In this document: positions 43,592 to 54,059 of the stretch, piece after piece
Layout: each line of letters opens with the position of its first letter
Numbering within the stretch: position 1 is the first letter of the stretch
Assembly: GCA_025927765.1 (NCBI GenBank)
Contig: JAICKU010000016.1
Location: 1-57,714, forward strand
Direction: 5' to 3'
DNA: 57,714 nucleotides
Source of the DNA: Burkholderiales bacterium
GTDB lineage: Bacteria; Pseudomonadota; Gammaproteobacteria; Burkholderiales; Casimicrobiaceae
Made by a program: the position numbers and the translations under genes
Notes under the pieces: generated by a model
What the model was told of the DNA's origin: nothing
Database searches by the model: none
Seen by the model: the letters and a program-made list of their open reading frames with translations, nothing else

Positions 43592-43971
43592 TTACGCAAT
43601 CTCGAACAATCCGGCCGCGCCCATGCCGCCGCCGACGCACATCGCCACGACCACGTATCTCGCGCCCCGACGCTTGCCTTCGATGTCGTCGATCGTGAGC
43701 CGGCATTGGCGATCGATCGTCCGTCCGGGCACCGTCACCGGCAAGCCCGCGGCGAGCGCGCCGAGCCGCGCGACGTTCAGGCTGCGGTTCCGGCCGCGAG
43801 CACCGTTCCGAACACGACGTCGTCGACCTCTCCCGGTTCGACGCGCGCGCGTTCGACGACGTGGCGAATCGCATGCCCCGCGAGCGTGGGGGATTTCGTG
43901 CGATTGAAGGCGCCGCGGAACGCGCGGCCGATCGGCGTGCGCGCGGTCGAGACGATCACTGCATCGGTCAT
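43592..43971 (-). pseudogene. Thiolase (acetyl-CoA acetyltransferase) gene reduced to its two ends
   Basis: From the ATG at 43971 the minus strand reads a thiolase N-terminus (AVIVSTARTPIGRAFRGAFN) up to VFGTVLAAGTAA. A frameshift follows, then NVARLGALAAGLPVTVPG and DRQC. At the position of the active-site Cys the sequence jumps to the family C-terminus KRRGARYVVVAMCVGGGMGA and ends AGLFEIA. Roughly two-thirds of a ~390-residue enzyme is missing. Confidence 0.85.
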
Positions 43972-43999
43972 GTCAAACGCGTGCGCGACATGGTTCGCT

Positions 44000-45472
44000 T
44001 CAGCGAAACGCCACTTCCGCAAAGCTTCGCAGCTTGCGGCTGTGCAGTTGCTCGGGCGGCTGCGCGCGCAAGAGCTCCATCGCACGCAGCCCGATGCGCA
44101 AATGCTGGTCCACGCGCTCGCGGTAGAACGCGTTGGCCATGCCCGGCAGCTTGATCTCGCCGTGCAGCGGCTTGTCGCTGACGCACAGCAATGTTCCATA
44201 CGGAACGCGAAAGCGGAACCCGTTCGCGGCGATGGTCGCGCTTTCCATGTCGAGCGCGATCGCTCGGCTTTGACTGAAGCGGCGCACCGGCGTGCCGTGG
44301 GGCAGCAGCTCCCAGTTGCGATTGTCGGTGCTCGCCACCGTGCCGGTGCGCATCACGCGCTTGAGCTCGTAGCCCTGCAGCCGCGTGATGTCGGTGACCG
44401 CGGTTTGCAACGCGATCTGAATTTCGGCAAGCGCGGGAATCGGCACCCAGGGCGGAAGGTCCTCGTCGAGCACGTGATCCTCGCGCACATACCCGTGCGC
44501 GAGCACGTAGTCGCCGAGCTGCTGCGTCGTGCGCAATCCGGCGCAGTGCCCGAGCATCACCCACGCATGCGGTCGCAGCACGGCGATGTGGTCGGTCACC
44601 GTCTTCGCGTTCGCGGGACCGACGCCGATGTTGACCATCGTCACGCCCATGTGGTCGTCGCGCACGAGGTGATACGCGGGCATCTGCGGCAAGCGCGTCG
44701 CCGGATGCGGCAGGCCGTGCGCTTCGCCTCGACGCGTGACCAGGTTGCCGGGCTCGACGAACGCCGCATAGCCTTCGCCCTCCGACACCGACTCCTGCAT
44801 CAGCGTGCGGCCGAGGCGCACGAACTCGTCGACGTAGAACTGGTAATTGGTGAACAGCACGAAGTTCTGGAAATGCCGGGGCGACGTGCCCGTGTAGTGG
44901 CGAAGCCTATGCAGCGAGTAATCGACGCGCGGCGCCGTGAAGAGCGCGAGCGGATGCGGCGCGCCCGGCTGGAACTCGCGCGTGCCGTTGGCAATGCCGT
45001 CGTCCATCGCGGCGAGATCCGGGAAGTCGAAGCGCTCCCGCATCTGCCGCTGCCGCGCCGGCGTCAACGTTCCTTCGATGTACTCGTCGTCGCCGAACGC
45101 GAAATGCACCGGGATCGGCTGGTTGCTGGTGCCGATCTCGAGCGGGACCTGATGGTTGGCGAGCAGCAGCCGCAACTGCTCGAGGTAATACGCCTCGAAC
45201 AGGTCGGGGCGCGTGAGCGTGGTTTCATAGACGCCGGCCCCGGCGGCGAAACCATAGCTTCGGCGCGAGTCGGTGCGCGTGCCGGTGAGCGTGCGCAATC
45301 GCAGGTACGGGTAGTGGGCGCGCACGTGGTCGTCGAGCACTTCGCCGCGGATGAACTCCCGCGCGGCGTCGCGAAGAAAGCCGGCCGCCGAATCGTAGAT
45401 GCGTCGCAGCTGGGCGAGCGCGACGTCCGCATCCTCGGCGTGAATGGGCGCGATGTAGGGCGGGCTGATCAT
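44000..45472 (-). CDS. amn: AMP nucleosidase
   Basis: A 490-residue enzyme with the N-terminal AMP nucleosidase domain (YPYLRLRT, FDDEYIEG-like stretch, APHPLALFTAPRVDYSLHRL, FQNFVLFTNYQFYVDEF) and a C-terminal purine-phosphorylase fold (MVNIGVGPANAKTV, MLGHCAGLR, ALDMESATIAANGFRFRVPYGTLLCVSDKP). It cleaves AMP to adenine and ribose 5-phosphate, regulating the adenylate pool. Length matches the family. Confidence 0.94.
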   Translation of the reverse strand: MISPPYIAPIHAEDADVALAQLRRIYDSAAGFLRDAAREFIRGEVLDDHVRAHYPYLRLRTLTGTRTDSRRSYGFAAGAGVYETTLTRPDLFEAYYLEQLRLLLANHQVPLEIGTSNQPIPVHFAFGDDEYIEGTLTPARQRQMRERFDFPDLAAMDDGIANGTREFQPGAPHPLALFTAPRVDYSLHRLRHYTGTSPRHFQNFVLFTNYQFYVDEFVRLGRTLMQESVSEGEGYAAFVEPGNLVTRRGEAHGLPHPATRLPQMPAYHLVRDDHMGVTMVNIGVGPANAKTVTDHIAVLRPHAWVMLGHCAGLRTTQQLGDYVLAHGYVREDHVLDEDLPPWVPIPALAEIQIALQTAVTDITRLQGYELKRVMRTGTVASTDNRNWELLPHGTPVRRFSQSRAIALDMESATIAANGFRFRVPYGTLLCVSDKPLHGEIKLPGMANAFYRERVDQHLRIGLRAMELLRAQPPEQLHSRKLRSFAEVAFR

Positions 45473-45554
45473 CGGCCCTGCAGATTATGCGATGCCGCGG
45501 CCCCGGCGATCCCCGCAAGTGCTATTGCAACCCGGCGCACCCCTCAGCGCTGCA

Positions 45555-46517
45555 TCAGGCCAACCCGTTCCACTGATCGCGGGGCCGGTCGAGCGCTGCG
45601 CGGTCCCACGCGGCGAGATCGGCGGCGGCGTCGTACGTCGATTGCATGAACGCGAGCAGCGTGGCGTCGGGATCGCCCGCCCGGCGCACTGCCTCGTAGG
45701 GAAGCACGAATTCGTGCAGCTCGGGGTGGTAGTAGGCCGCGGAAACGTCGAGGCTGTGCTTGGCGTAACCCTCCGGTTCCGGATAGGCGTACGCGTAGAA
45801 CGCCGCTTCGCTCATCGCGCCCCCGCCCGGCCAGAATCCCCAGCTCGCGCATTCCTTCGAGTAGGCCTCGACCACCACGTAATCGGGGCAATTCGGAACG
45901 CCGCCCGGATGCCGCGGCGCATCGCGCCCCGAGAACCGGGTGGTCGCCAGATCGAAGCTGCCCCAGAAGAAGTGGACCGGGCTCGCCTTGCCCTCGAAGC
46001 GCGTGCGGAAGTGCTCGAACACGCGTTGCGCCTGCAGCAGAACGCGCCAGTGGCGCTGCGCGGCATCGGCGTCGTACGCGGCGTGCACGCGATCGTCGGC
46101 GAACGGAATCGCCGTCGCCACTTCGACGGGCACGGGATGAATGCGCGCGGGTACATCGAGCGCGCGCAACGCGTCCATGTAATCGGCGTAGAAGTCGGCC
46201 ACCGCGCGCGGCGCAAGCGCGAGCGACGTGCTCGTGCCGTGGCTGGTGGCGATGACGAGCCGGTGATCGAGAAAGTCGAAGGCCACCTCGACCGTGCGCT
46301 CGCCGCAGGGCATGGCCCCGGTCGTGAGCCCGCGCGCCGTGGGATAAAGCGTGACCTCCCACCAGTGGTTCTGCAGCGGCGCGAGCGCGAGCCGCGTCTT
46401 GCCGACGATCTGCGTCCACATGTGCAACGTTTCGTACGTTGCCTGCCACTCTGCGAGCGGCAGCGCCGGCCAGGAACCCGCGCTCGCCGGATGACTGTCC
46501 CGCGCCGTTGTGCCCAT
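45555..46517 (-). CDS. DUF5996 family protein
   Basis: A 320-residue soluble protein with the conserved start WPALPLAEWQATYETLHMWT, QIVGKTRLAL, NHWWEVTLYPTARGLTTG, FWGSFDLATTRFSGRDAP and an acidic C-terminal region. I recognise the family but no function is established. It stands alone on the minus strand downstream of the cytochrome gene. Confidence 0.8.
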   Translation of the reverse strand: MGTTARDSHPASAGSWPALPLAEWQATYETLHMWTQIVGKTRLALAPLQNHWWEVTLYPTARGLTTGAMPCGERTVEVAFDFLDHRLVIATSHGTSTSLALAPRAVADFYADYMDALRALDVPARIHPVPVEVATAIPFADDRVHAAYDADAAQRHWRVLLQAQRVFEHFRTRFEGKASPVHFFWGSFDLATTRFSGRDAPRHPGGVPNCPDYVVVEAYSKECASWGFWPGGGAMSEAAFYAYAYPEPEGYAKHSLDVSAAYYHPELHEFVLPYEAVRRAGDPDATLLAFMQSTYDAAADLAAWDRAALDRPRDQWNGLA

Positions 46518-46607
46518 GGCCTGCCTCGTTCCCCGCGTTTCCGTAGCGATTGGAACGTGGCGGGTATGAACAGTTCGAGCTGACGGAGCAGCGGGAAGCC
46601 CGCGACC

Positions 46608-47039
46608 TTACCGTGGTGCGTTCGCGCGCGTCGGCGCGTGGTCGAGCGACATGATGTAGCGCGCCATCGTCTGCGCCTCCGCCGGCGACACTTCGGGATG
46701 CGGCGGCATGTGCCACGGCCCGCCGCGTCGCATGCCGCGGCGAATCTCGCGCGCGATCGTGGGCACCGCATCGGCACGCCCGCGGAAGTAGCGGGCCACG
46801 TCGACGTAGGCGGGCCCCGCCTTCGTCTCGTGATCCGCGTGACAGATGTAGCACTTGTATTGGCCGAGCAGGCGTTGCGCGTCTGCTGCGGCGATGCGAT
46901 CGGCGGCGGCAGAAGCCGAGGGCGTCAACGTCGCCGCGGCGGCGATCGCCAGCGCGACAGCGAACAGGCGACGTCGCGCCACGCGTTCCTTCGCCGGAGC
47001 AAACGGCCTGCCATTCATGTCGACTCGATCGTGAAGCAT
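46608..47039 (-). CDS. Small c-type cytochrome
   Basis: A 143-residue protein with an N-terminal signal (FAVALAIAAAATLTPSASA), a single haem-binding CYICH motif and a downstream MPPHPEVSPAE with the likely Met axial ligand. This is the class I cytochrome c layout of ~90 mature residues. An ATG seven codons further in (47018) is another possible start. It would act as a periplasmic electron carrier. It is divergent from the TPR lipoprotein. Confidence 0.85.
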   Translation of the reverse strand: MLHDRVDMNGRPFAPAKERVARRRLFAVALAIAAAATLTPSASAAADRIAAADAQRLLGQYKCYICHADHETKAGPAYVDVARYFRGRADAVPTIAREIRRGMRRGGPWHMPPHPEVSPAEAQTMARYIMSLDHAPTRANAPR

Positions 47040-47196
47040 CCAGCCGATTCTAGGGCTCGCAGCCTTCGCGACCGTTGACGCGCGTCAAGGAAAGATGCCG
47101 ATCCAGCGGGGCGAGCCGGGCTCCGCATCCCGCGAAAACAGTGCGAAGATGGCACCCACGGTTCTATCGATCACAACGTCCACCGAAGGAGGCGCC

Positions 47197-48354
47197 ATGA
47201 AGGCGCTCGCTCTCGTCGTCCTGGTGGTAGCGCTTGCCGGCTGTGCGAGCATGCCGACGCAGTCCCCGGAGCCCATCCTTCACGACGCCCTGTTCGGGCC
47301 GCCCACGCAACCGGTGCGCGCCGACGACGTGTTTGCGGCGAGCCCCGCGATGAAGGCATTCGTCGCGACCGACATCGAGCGACTCGTGCGCATCAAGGGG
47401 ACGCGGCGCGGGCTGTTCGAGGCGTTGCGCGACAAGGCGGGACTGTCGCTCGAGTACGACTCCACCCTGACGCGCAACGCGGCGGAGGCGTTCGAGGCAC
47501 GCAAGGGCAATTGTCTGTCGCTCGTGATCATGACGGCCGCGTTCGCGAAGGAAATGGGCTTGCCCGTGCGGTTCCAGAACGTGTTCACCGATGAAACGTG
47601 GAGCCGCAACGGCAGCTTCTACCTGTCGATCGGCCACGTTAACGTGGTGATCGGCGGCACGCACGTCGAGCCGGGCTATGGACATTACGACCTCGACGCG
47701 ATGGTCGTCGACTTCCTGCCGCCGGTCGACGCGAGGAGCCTCAAGACTTGGATCATCGACGAGTCGACGATCGTCGCGATGTACATGAACAACCGGGCCG
47801 TCGAGGCGCTGATCGCGGGCAACGTGAACGACGCCTACTGGTGGGCGCGCGAGGCGGTGCGGCAGGACGCGCATTTTCTCGGTGCGGCCAACACGCTCGG
47901 CGTTGTCTATCGCGCCCACGGCGACCTGCCCGAAGCACAGCGCGCGCTCGACTACGTTCTCGCGCGCGAGCCCGATAACGCGAGCGCCTTGTCGAACCTC
48001 GTCACGGTGCTGAAGCAGCGCGGCGACACCACCGGCGCGCGTGTCGCGGCCGAGCGCCTCGCGCGCATCGAGCCCACGCCGCCGTTCGCGTACTTCGAAC
48101 GCGGCATCGCCGCGATGAAGGCCGGCGATTACCGTTTGGCGCGCGACATGTTCACGCGCGAGGTCGACCGCGCCGCCTATTACCACGAGTTCAGGTTCTG
48201 GCTCGCGCTCGCGAATCTCGGTCTCGGCGACATGGATCAGGCGCGCGCAAACCTGGCGATCGCGCTGGAGAACAGTCCCGCAGGCCGCGAGCACGACCTG
48301 TATGCGGCGAAGCTCGAGCGATTGCGAGCGGAGGTGCCGGTCATAAGGCGGTGA
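47197..48354 (+). CDS. Lipoprotein with transglutaminase-like domain and TPR repeats
   Basis: A 385-residue protein. The start at 47197 (GGAGG upstream) gives a lipoprotein signal ending LAGC. The next domain has GNCLSLVIMTAAFAKEMGLP and IGHVNVVIGG, with the Cys and His expected of a transglutaminase-like fold. The C-terminal half has at least three tetratricopeptide repeats (AANTLGVVYRAHGDLPEAQR; YFERGIAAMKAGDYRLARDM; WLALANLGLGDMDQARANL). Possibly an outer-membrane assembly or peptide-processing factor; no specific role is known. Confidence 0.82.
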   Translation: MKALALVVLVVALAGCASMPTQSPEPILHDALFGPPTQPVRADDVFAASPAMKAFVATDIERLVRIKGTRRGLFEALRDKAGLSLEYDSTLTRNAAEAFEARKGNCLSLVIMTAAFAKEMGLPVRFQNVFTDETWSRNGSFYLSIGHVNVVIGGTHVEPGYGHYDLDAMVVDFLPPVDARSLKTWIIDESTIVAMYMNNRAVEALIAGNVNDAYWWAREAVRQDAHFLGAANTLGVVYRAHGDLPEAQRALDYVLAREPDNASALSNLVTVLKQRGDTTGARVAAERLARIEPTPPFAYFERGIAAMKAGDYRLARDMFTREVDRAAYYHEFRFWLALANLGLGDMDQARANLAIALENSPAGREHDLYAAKLERLRAEVPVIRR

Positions 48355-48395
48355 ACCGCTTTGGCGCGGCTCCCGGGATTCGAGCTCCTGCGAGC

Positions 48396-49346
48396 CTAGC
48401 GGCCCGCCCCACACATGCCGAAGCGAAGCGGATCGGCCTCGTCGAAGATCAGCGTCGATTCTGCCGTAACGTACGCATTGCCGGTGATCCTTGGCAGCAC
48501 GCGTCCGTGCTCACCCATCGCATACGAGGCGTCGAACACGGTCCCGATCACGCTCTGCTGGCGCCACGGTTCGTCCGGCTCGAGCTCTCCGCGCGCGTGA
48601 AGGCAGGCGAGCTTGGCACTGGTGCCCGTGCCGCAGGGTGAGCGGTCGTAGGCGCCACCGGGACACAGCACGAAATTGCGCGCACCCTTGCCCGCGGCTT
48701 CGAGCGGCTCGTACACCTCGATGTGATCGATCGTCGCACCGTCTTCCCCGCGAATGCCCTGCTGCTCGAGCGCGGCACGAACCGCGCGCGCGAAGCCGCC
48801 GAGTCTCTCGATGTTCGGCAAAGAAATTTCGATACCCGGCGATTCGACGAGGAAAAACCAATTGCCGCCCCACGCGATGTCGCCCGTCGTTTTCGGGAAC
48901 CCAGGAACGTTCAGCGAAACGTCGGCTGCGTGCCGATAGCTCGGCACGTTGGCGACGGTGACCCGGTGCTTGTCGTGCAATTCGACGCTGACGGCGCCGA
49001 CCGGCGTTTCGATTCGGTGTATACCGGGTTCGATCCGTCCGAGGTGCGCGAGCGTGACCGCGACGCCGATCGTGCCGTGGCCGCACATGCCGATGACGCC
49101 GACGTTGTTGAAGAAAATCACGCCCGCGGCACAGGACCGATCGACCGGCTCGGAGAGCAGCGCGCCGACGATGACGTCCGAACCGCGCGGCTCGTTGACG
49201 ACGCCCGAGCGGAAATGGTCGAAGTCGCGGCGGAAGATCTCCCGGCGGGTCGCGAGATCACCGCTGCCAAGATCGGGGCCGCCTTCGACGACGACGCGCG
49301 TCGGCTCGCCGGCGGTGTGGGAATCGATGACGCGCACGGTTTTCAT
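48396..49346 (-). CDS. 4-hydroxyproline epimerase (proline racemase family)
   Basis: A 316-residue protein with both catalytic cysteines: Cys88 in GMCGHGTIG and Cys238 in DRSPCGTG, with His90 and Asp234. Having the Cys/Cys pair marks a racemase or epimerase rather than a trans-3-hydroxyproline dehydratase. It converts trans-4-hydroxy-L-proline to cis-4-hydroxy-D-proline (or racemises proline). The genes of the downstream hydroxyproline pathway are not in this window. Confidence 0.9.
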   Translation of the reverse strand: MKTVRVIDSHTAGEPTRVVVEGGPDLGSGDLATRREIFRRDFDHFRSGVVNEPRGSDVIVGALLSEPVDRSCAAGVIFFNNVGVIGMCGHGTIGVAVTLAHLGRIEPGIHRIETPVGAVSVELHDKHRVTVANVPSYRHAADVSLNVPGFPKTTGDIAWGGNWFFLVESPGIEISLPNIERLGGFARAVRAALEQQGIRGEDGATIDHIEVYEPLEAAGKGARNFVLCPGGAYDRSPCGTGTSAKLACLHARGELEPDEPWRQQSVIGTVFDASYAMGEHGRVLPRITGNAYVTAESTLIFDEADPLRFGMCGAGR

Positions 49347-49517
49347 CGCGATACACTAACCTACGGCAATTCAGAACGAGCCGAGGCGTCGTCGCCGTCA
49401 ATCAAGCGCGCGCGTCTTTGCAGGCGACGATGTCGCTGACGAAGATCAATTCCAGCGCCGCGTTCGATCCTGTAATGTCGCCAAACTGAGGCCATTGCCC
49501 GCTCTTTTCCCCGACCC

Positions 49518-52500
49518 ATGAAATCCGACAACCCGAAGCACCTCCGCCCCCTCGCCCCCACGCTGCCGGCACAGGCCATCTCGGAAGAGGTCCTGCTCGA
49601 GAAGTACGCGAAGGGCGACGAGCGCACGATCGCGGACGTGCGGCGCCGCGTCGCGCGCGCGCTCGCCGCCGTGGAGGCGCCCGAGCAGCGCGCGCAATGG
49701 GAAGAGGCGTTCTATCGCGCGCAGGAGAACGGCTTGATCCTCGGCGGCCGCATCAACTCCGCGGCGGGCACCGACCTCAAGGCGACGCTCATCAACTGCT
49801 TCGTGCAGCCGGTGGGCGACAGCATTTCCGGCGGCGCCGATGGGCCCGGCATCTACGTTGCGCTGAACGAAGCGGCGGAAACCATGCGCCGCGGCGGTGG
49901 CGTGGGCTACGACTTCTCGCCCATCCGCCCGCGTGGCGCGCACGTTCGCGGCACCGACAGCCGTGCGAGCGGGCCCCTCTCGTACATGCGCGTGTTCGAC
50001 CAGAGCTGCGAAACCGTCGAATCGGCGGGCTCGCGGCGCGGCGCGCAGATGGGCATCCTGCGCTGCGATCATCCGGACATCGAAGCGTTCGTCCACGCGA
50101 AGGACGACGGCAGCCTGACGAACTTCAACATCTCGGTCTCCGTCACCGACGCATTCGTCGAAGCGGTGCGCGACGACCGCGACTGGGAGCTCGTGCACAA
50201 GGCGCCACCGGCTCCCGACCTCATCGCCGCGGGTGCACGTCAGCGCGACGACGGGATGTGGGTGTATCGCACGGTCAAGGCGCGCGCGCTGTGGGACGAG
50301 ATCATGCGTTCGACGTACGACCATGCCGAGCCGGGGGTCGTGTTCATCGACACGATCAATCGCGACGACAATCTCTCGTATTGCGAAGCGATTGCGGCCA
50401 CGAATCCTTGCGTGACCGCCGATACCTGGGTCATGACGTCACAGGGTGCGCGGCAGGTACATCAAATCGTCGGCAAGAAATTTTCGGCCGTGGTGGGCGG
50501 CATCGTCCATGACGTCGAAAGTGCAGGTTTTTTCCACACTGGCACCAAGCCCGTGCTCCGCGTCAGGACGCATGAGGGCTACACGCTGCGGCTTACCCAC
50601 GATCACCCAGTCCGCCGCGTCACACGCATCACTCGATACGCACAGGACTCGGAATGGGTTCCGGCAGCGCAATTGCGCCCGGGAGACAAGGTGGTCCTGA
50701 ACGATCACCGACAACTGCAAACATGGGCCGGCGCCGGCACCGAGAACGAGGGGTACCTGCTGGGACTCCTCATCGGTGACGGCTCGCTAAAGCAAGAGGA
50801 GGCCCTGCTCTCGGTGTGGGCACCCGATATTCCTCGTGTCGCCAACGCTTCCGTCGACTACGCCTCGACGCGCGCGGCTGGCATCGTCGCAGGCGCCGAA
50901 GCAGCCATTGCCGGTCTGAAGCACCGAGCCGATTTCGCCGGCTTTCGGCGCCCTGCTGCAAATCGGGCAGAGGCGCGCCTGGCTTCGGTGCCGTTGCGTG
51001 ACCTCGCGCTCGCATGGGGTTTGCGACGCGGGCACAAGACGCTGACGCCCGAGATGGAAAGTGGCAGCAGCGGATTCACACGCGGCGTGTTGCGCGGCCT
51101 CTTCGACGCCGACGGACGTGTTCAAGGCTCGCACGATAAGGGCGTAAGCGTACGACTCGCACAATGTGACGAACACCTGCTCGAAGCAGCATCCGCTGTG
51201 CTGCTGCGACTGGGCATCGCATCCACGCTTTATCGAGATCGGCGGCCGGCCACGATGCGTCGGATGCCGGATGGTGATGGTGGAACCGAAGTTCATCCAT
51301 CCAAGGCTTTCCACGAACTGGTCGTCAGTGGCGAAAATTTGGCAACGTTCCGTGAGCGCATCGGTTTCTCCGATTCCGAAAAGGCACGACGGCTCGAACG
51401 CCTGCTGCGCGAGTCTCAACGACGCCTGAACCGCGAACCGTTCACCGCTACGGTCACGTCCGTGGTCGAGGACGGGCGCGAAGATGTGTTCGACGTAACC
51501 GTCGCCGACGTGCACGCCTTCGACGCCAACGGGTTGCTCGTGCACAACTGCGGCGAACAACCGTTGCCCCCGTACGGCTGCTGCGATCTCGGCAGCGTCG
51601 ACCTGACGCGCTTCGTGCGCCAGCCGTTCACGCCGCAGGCCGAATTCGACTTCTACGGCTTTGCCGCGACGGTCGCCGTCGGCATTCGCATGCTCGACAA
51701 CGTGCTCGACGTCACCGCATGGCCGCTGCCGCAACAACAGAAGGAAGCGATGGCGAAGCGTCGTGTCGGTTTGGGCTTCACGGGACTCGGTGACGCGCTG
51801 ATCGAGCTCGGCTTGCGCTACGACACCGACGAAGGACGCAACATGGCAGCCCGGATCGCCGAGGAGATGCGCGACGCAGCGTACATGGCGTCGGTCGACA
51901 TCGCCAAGGAGAAAGGCGCGTTCCCGCTGCTCGACGCGGACCAGTATCTCGACGCACCGCGCTTTGCCTCGCGGCTACCCGATGCGATCAAGATCGCGAT
52001 CGGCGAGCACGGCATCCGCAACAGCCATTTGCTGTCGATCGCACCCACGGGCACGATCTCCCTCGCCTTCGCCGACAACGCGTCGAACGGCATCGAGCCT
52101 GCATTCAGCTGGACGTACAAGCGCCGAAAGCGCATGCCCGACGACTCGATGAAGGAATTCATCGTCGAGGATCACGCGTATCGCGTCTTCCGGCATCTGC
52201 ACGGCCTCGACGAGGACGTCGAAATCGTCAATTTCGACGCGGCGAATACCCGTAAGCCGGGCGAGCCGTGGACCGACGCCGACGGCACGCGTCGCGCGAT
52301 GCTTTCGCCTGCGTTCGTCAGCGCGCTCGAGATGAGCGCGCTCGATCACATGCGCATGAACGCAGTCGTGCAGCCGTTCGTCGACACCGCCATCAGCAAG
52401 ACGGTGAACGTGCCTGCCGACTATCCGTTCGACGCGTTCGAGGACCTGTACTTCGAAGCGTGGAAGGCGGGCCTCAAGGGCATCGCCACGTATCGCCCCA

Positions 52501-53612
52501 ATGACGTACTCGGCGCGGTGCTCGAAGTCGCGTCACCCGCGGCCCCTGCGGCGACGCACGAGGATCTCGACGTTGCCGATCCCGATCGGCGCATTCGACT
52601 CGATCGCGCGATCGAGCCGCCGCTCGCGAGCCTGCGCTGGCCGGGCCGTCCCCAATTGCCGAACGGCAATCCGTGCTGGACGTACGTGGTGCGGCATCCG
52701 CTCGGCGACTTCGCCGTGTTCATCGGCCACATCGAGAACGGCCATTCGTATCCGTTCGAAGTATGGATCAACGGCGCCGAGCAGCCGCGCGGCCTTGGAG
52801 CAATCGCCAAGACGCTGTCGATGGACATGCGCACCGACGATCGCAAGTGGCTCGACATGAAGCTCTCGGCGCTGCAGAAGGCGGTGGGCGACGACGCGTT
52901 CGAGATGGCGATGCCGCCCGACGGGCGCAAGGTGCGCGTGCCGAGCCTGGTGTCGGGCTTCGCGAAGCTGATCCGCTATCGTGTGAACGAGCTCGGCGCC
53001 TTCGACGACGAAGGCAGCGATAACACGCCCGTGATCGACGCGCTGATGGGGGTGAAGGAACCGAAGGCGGGCCCGGACGGCACGCTGTCGTGGACCGTCG
53101 ACGTCGTCAATCACACGACCGGCGACGACTTCGTGCTGTTCCTCAAGGAACTCGTGATGCCGAACGGCCAGCGGCGGCCGTATTCGATGTGGCTGTCGGG
53201 CGAATATCCGCGCGTGCTCGACGGGCTGTGCAAGGCGGTGTCGCTCGACATGCGCGTGTACGACCCGGCGTGGATCGGCATGAAGCTGCGCAAGCTCCTG
53301 AACTACGGCGAGCCCAACGGCGAGTTCATGGCGCGCATTCCCGGCTCGAACAAGTCGCAGACGTATCCGTCGACGATCGCGTATCTCGCGCAGCTCATGA
53401 TCCACCGCTACGCGATGCTCGGCATCCTCACCGAGGAGGGCTATCCGGTCGCGGCGGCGGGCATTCTGGACGTGCCCGAGACGGAGCAGGCGCAGCGCAC
53501 GTACAAGACGCTGCCGGGAAAGAAGTGTCCCGAATGCGGGAACCGCGCGATGATCCGCAAGGACGGTTGCGACTTCTGCACCGATTGCGGGTATACGGGG
53601 GCGTGCGGGTAA
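49518..53612 (+). CDS. nrdJ: Adenosylcobalamin-dependent (class II) ribonucleotide reductase NrdJ, with intein
   Basis: A 1364-residue precursor containing a 380-residue intein (residues 298-677), leaving a 984-residue enzyme. N-terminal landmarks include [26 protein letters not shown] and the substrate loop [12 protein letters not shown]. The active-site stretch [12 protein letters not shown] (radical Cys678) is followed by [20 protein letters not shown]. The end has a TSCPD-like part and a Zn-ribbon ([11 protein letters not shown], then [13 protein letters not shown]). It makes deoxyribonucleotides using B12, with or without oxygen. Splicing is obligatory because the intein splits the NxCxE motif. 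Flanking genes are unrelated. Confidence 0.95.
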   Translation: MKSDNPKHLRPLAPTLPAQAISEEVLLEKYAKGDERTIADVRRRVARALAAVEAPEQRAQWEEAFYRAQENGLILGGRINSAAGTDLKATLINCFVQPVGDSISGGADGPGIYVALNEAAETMRRGGGVGYDFSPIRPRGAHVRGTDSRASGPLSYMRVFDQSCETVESAGSRRGAQMGILRCDHPDIEAFVHAKDDGSLTNFNISVSVTDAFVEAVRDDRDWELVHKAPPAPDLIAAGARQRDDGMWVYRTVKARALWDEIMRSTYDHAEPGVVFIDTINRDDNLSYCEAIAATNPCVTADTWVMTSQGARQVHQIVGKKFSAVVGGIVHDVESAGFFHTGTKPVLRVRTHEGYTLRLTHDHPVRRVTRITRYAQDSEWVPAAQLRPGDKVVLNDHRQLQTWAGAGTENEGYLLGLLIGDGSLKQEEALLSVWAPDIPRVANASVDYASTRAAGIVAGAEAAIAGLKHRADFAGFRRPAANRAEARLASVPLRDLALAWGLRRGHKTLTPEMESGSSGFTRGVLRGLFDADGRVQGSHDKGVSVRLAQCDEHLLEAASAVLLRLGIASTLYRDRRPATMRRMPDGDGGTEVHPSKAFHELVVSGENLATFRERIGFSDSEKARRLERLLRESQRRLNREPFTATVTSVVEDGREDVFDVTVADVHAFDANGLLVHNCGEQPLPPYGCCDLGSVDLTRFVRQPFTPQAEFDFYGFAATVAVGIRMLDNVLDVTAWPLPQQQKEAMAKRRVGLGFTGLGDALIELGLRYDTDEGRNMAARIAEEMRDAAYMASVDIAKEKGAFPLLDADQYLDAPRFASRLPDAIKIAIGEHGIRNSHLLSIAPTGTISLAFADNASNGIEPAFSWTYKRRKRMPDDSMKEFIVEDHAYRVFRHLHGLDEDVEIVNFDAANTRKPGEPWTDADGTRRAMLSPAFVSALEMSALDHMRMNAVVQPFVDTAISKTVNVPADYPFDAFEDLYFEAWKAGLKGIATYRPNDVLGAVLEVASPAAPAATHEDLDVADPDRRIRLDRAIEPPLASLRWPGRPQLPNGNPCWTYVVRHPLGDFAVFIGHIENGHSYPFEVWINGAEQPRGLGAIAKTLSMDMRTDDRKWLDMKLSALQKAVGDDAFEMAMPPDGRKVRVPSLVSGFAKLIRYRVNELGAFDDEGSDNTPVIDALMGVKEPKAGPDGTLSWTVDVVNHTTGDDFVLFLKELVMPNGQRRPYSMWLSGEYPRVLDGLCKAVSLDMRVYDPAWIGMKLRKLLNYGEPNGEFMARIPGSNKSQTYPSTIAYLAQLMIHRYAMLGILTEEGYPVAAAGILDVPETEQAQRTYKTLPGKKCPECGNRAMIRKDGCDFCTDCGYTGACG
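50409..51548 (+). other. LAGLIDADG intein inserted before the NrdJ radical-site Cys
   Basis: The intein begins Cys-Val-Thr-Ala (first residue the N-terminal splice nucleophile) and ends Val-His-Asn, with Cys678 as the +1 residue. Splice-block landmarks are [12 protein letters not shown] (block B, intein residues ~57-68) and [22 protein letters not shown] in blocks F/G. The two endonuclease motifs are [11 protein letters not shown] (~115-125) and [11 protein letters not shown] (~226-236), each with its catalytic Asp. All key residues for splicing and homing look intact. Insertion is between Pro297 and Cys678, inside the catalytic NxCxE motif. Confidence 0.95.
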
Positions 53613-53632
53613 GACCTCGTACGCGGGCTCCG

Positions 53633-54025
53633 GTGGGGTCCCCGCTTCATCGGTCCCGCCCGCGCCTTCGCCAGGTGGCGTGGATGATCGCCGGCGTGCT
53701 GGCGCTCGTCACGGGAGTGGTCGGCATCGTGGTGCCGCTGCTGCCGACCACACCGTTCATCCTGCTCGCCGCGTTCTGCTTCTCGCGCGGTTGCGAGCGC
53801 TGCGAGCGCTGGATGCTCGAGCATGCGCGTCTCGGCCCGATCGTGCGCGACTGGCGCGCGCGTCACGCGGTGCCGCGACGCGCCAAGCAGCTCGCCACCG
53901 TGATGATGGCGCTCGGGTCGGCCGCGGCGGCGTTCATGCTGCCGCCGTCCGTCGCACGGTTGCCGGCGCTCGTGTGCGTCGGGGTGGCCGTGTGGTTGTG
54001 GCGGCTGCCGTCGAGCGCCGCATAG
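53633..54025 (+). CDS. DUF454 (YbaN-like) small membrane protein
   Basis: A ~130-residue protein with the family core GVVGIVVPLLPTTPFILLAAFCFSRGCERCERWMLEHARLGP and two further helices. The start is uncertain. A GTG at 53633 gives a short basic N-terminus before the first helix; alternatives are GTG 53603 (overlapping nrdJ) and ATG 53684. Function is unknown. It is placed directly after nrdJ and could be co-transcribed. Confidence 0.78.
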   Translation: MGSPLHRSRPRLRQVAWMIAGVLALVTGVVGIVVPLLPTTPFILLAAFCFSRGCERCERWMLEHARLGPIVRDWRARHAVPRRAKQLATVMMALGSAAAAFMLPPSVARLPALVCVGVAVWLWRLPSSAA

Positions 54026-54059
54026 TCCCGCGGCGCCCGAGCTATCCGGCGCGAAGCCG

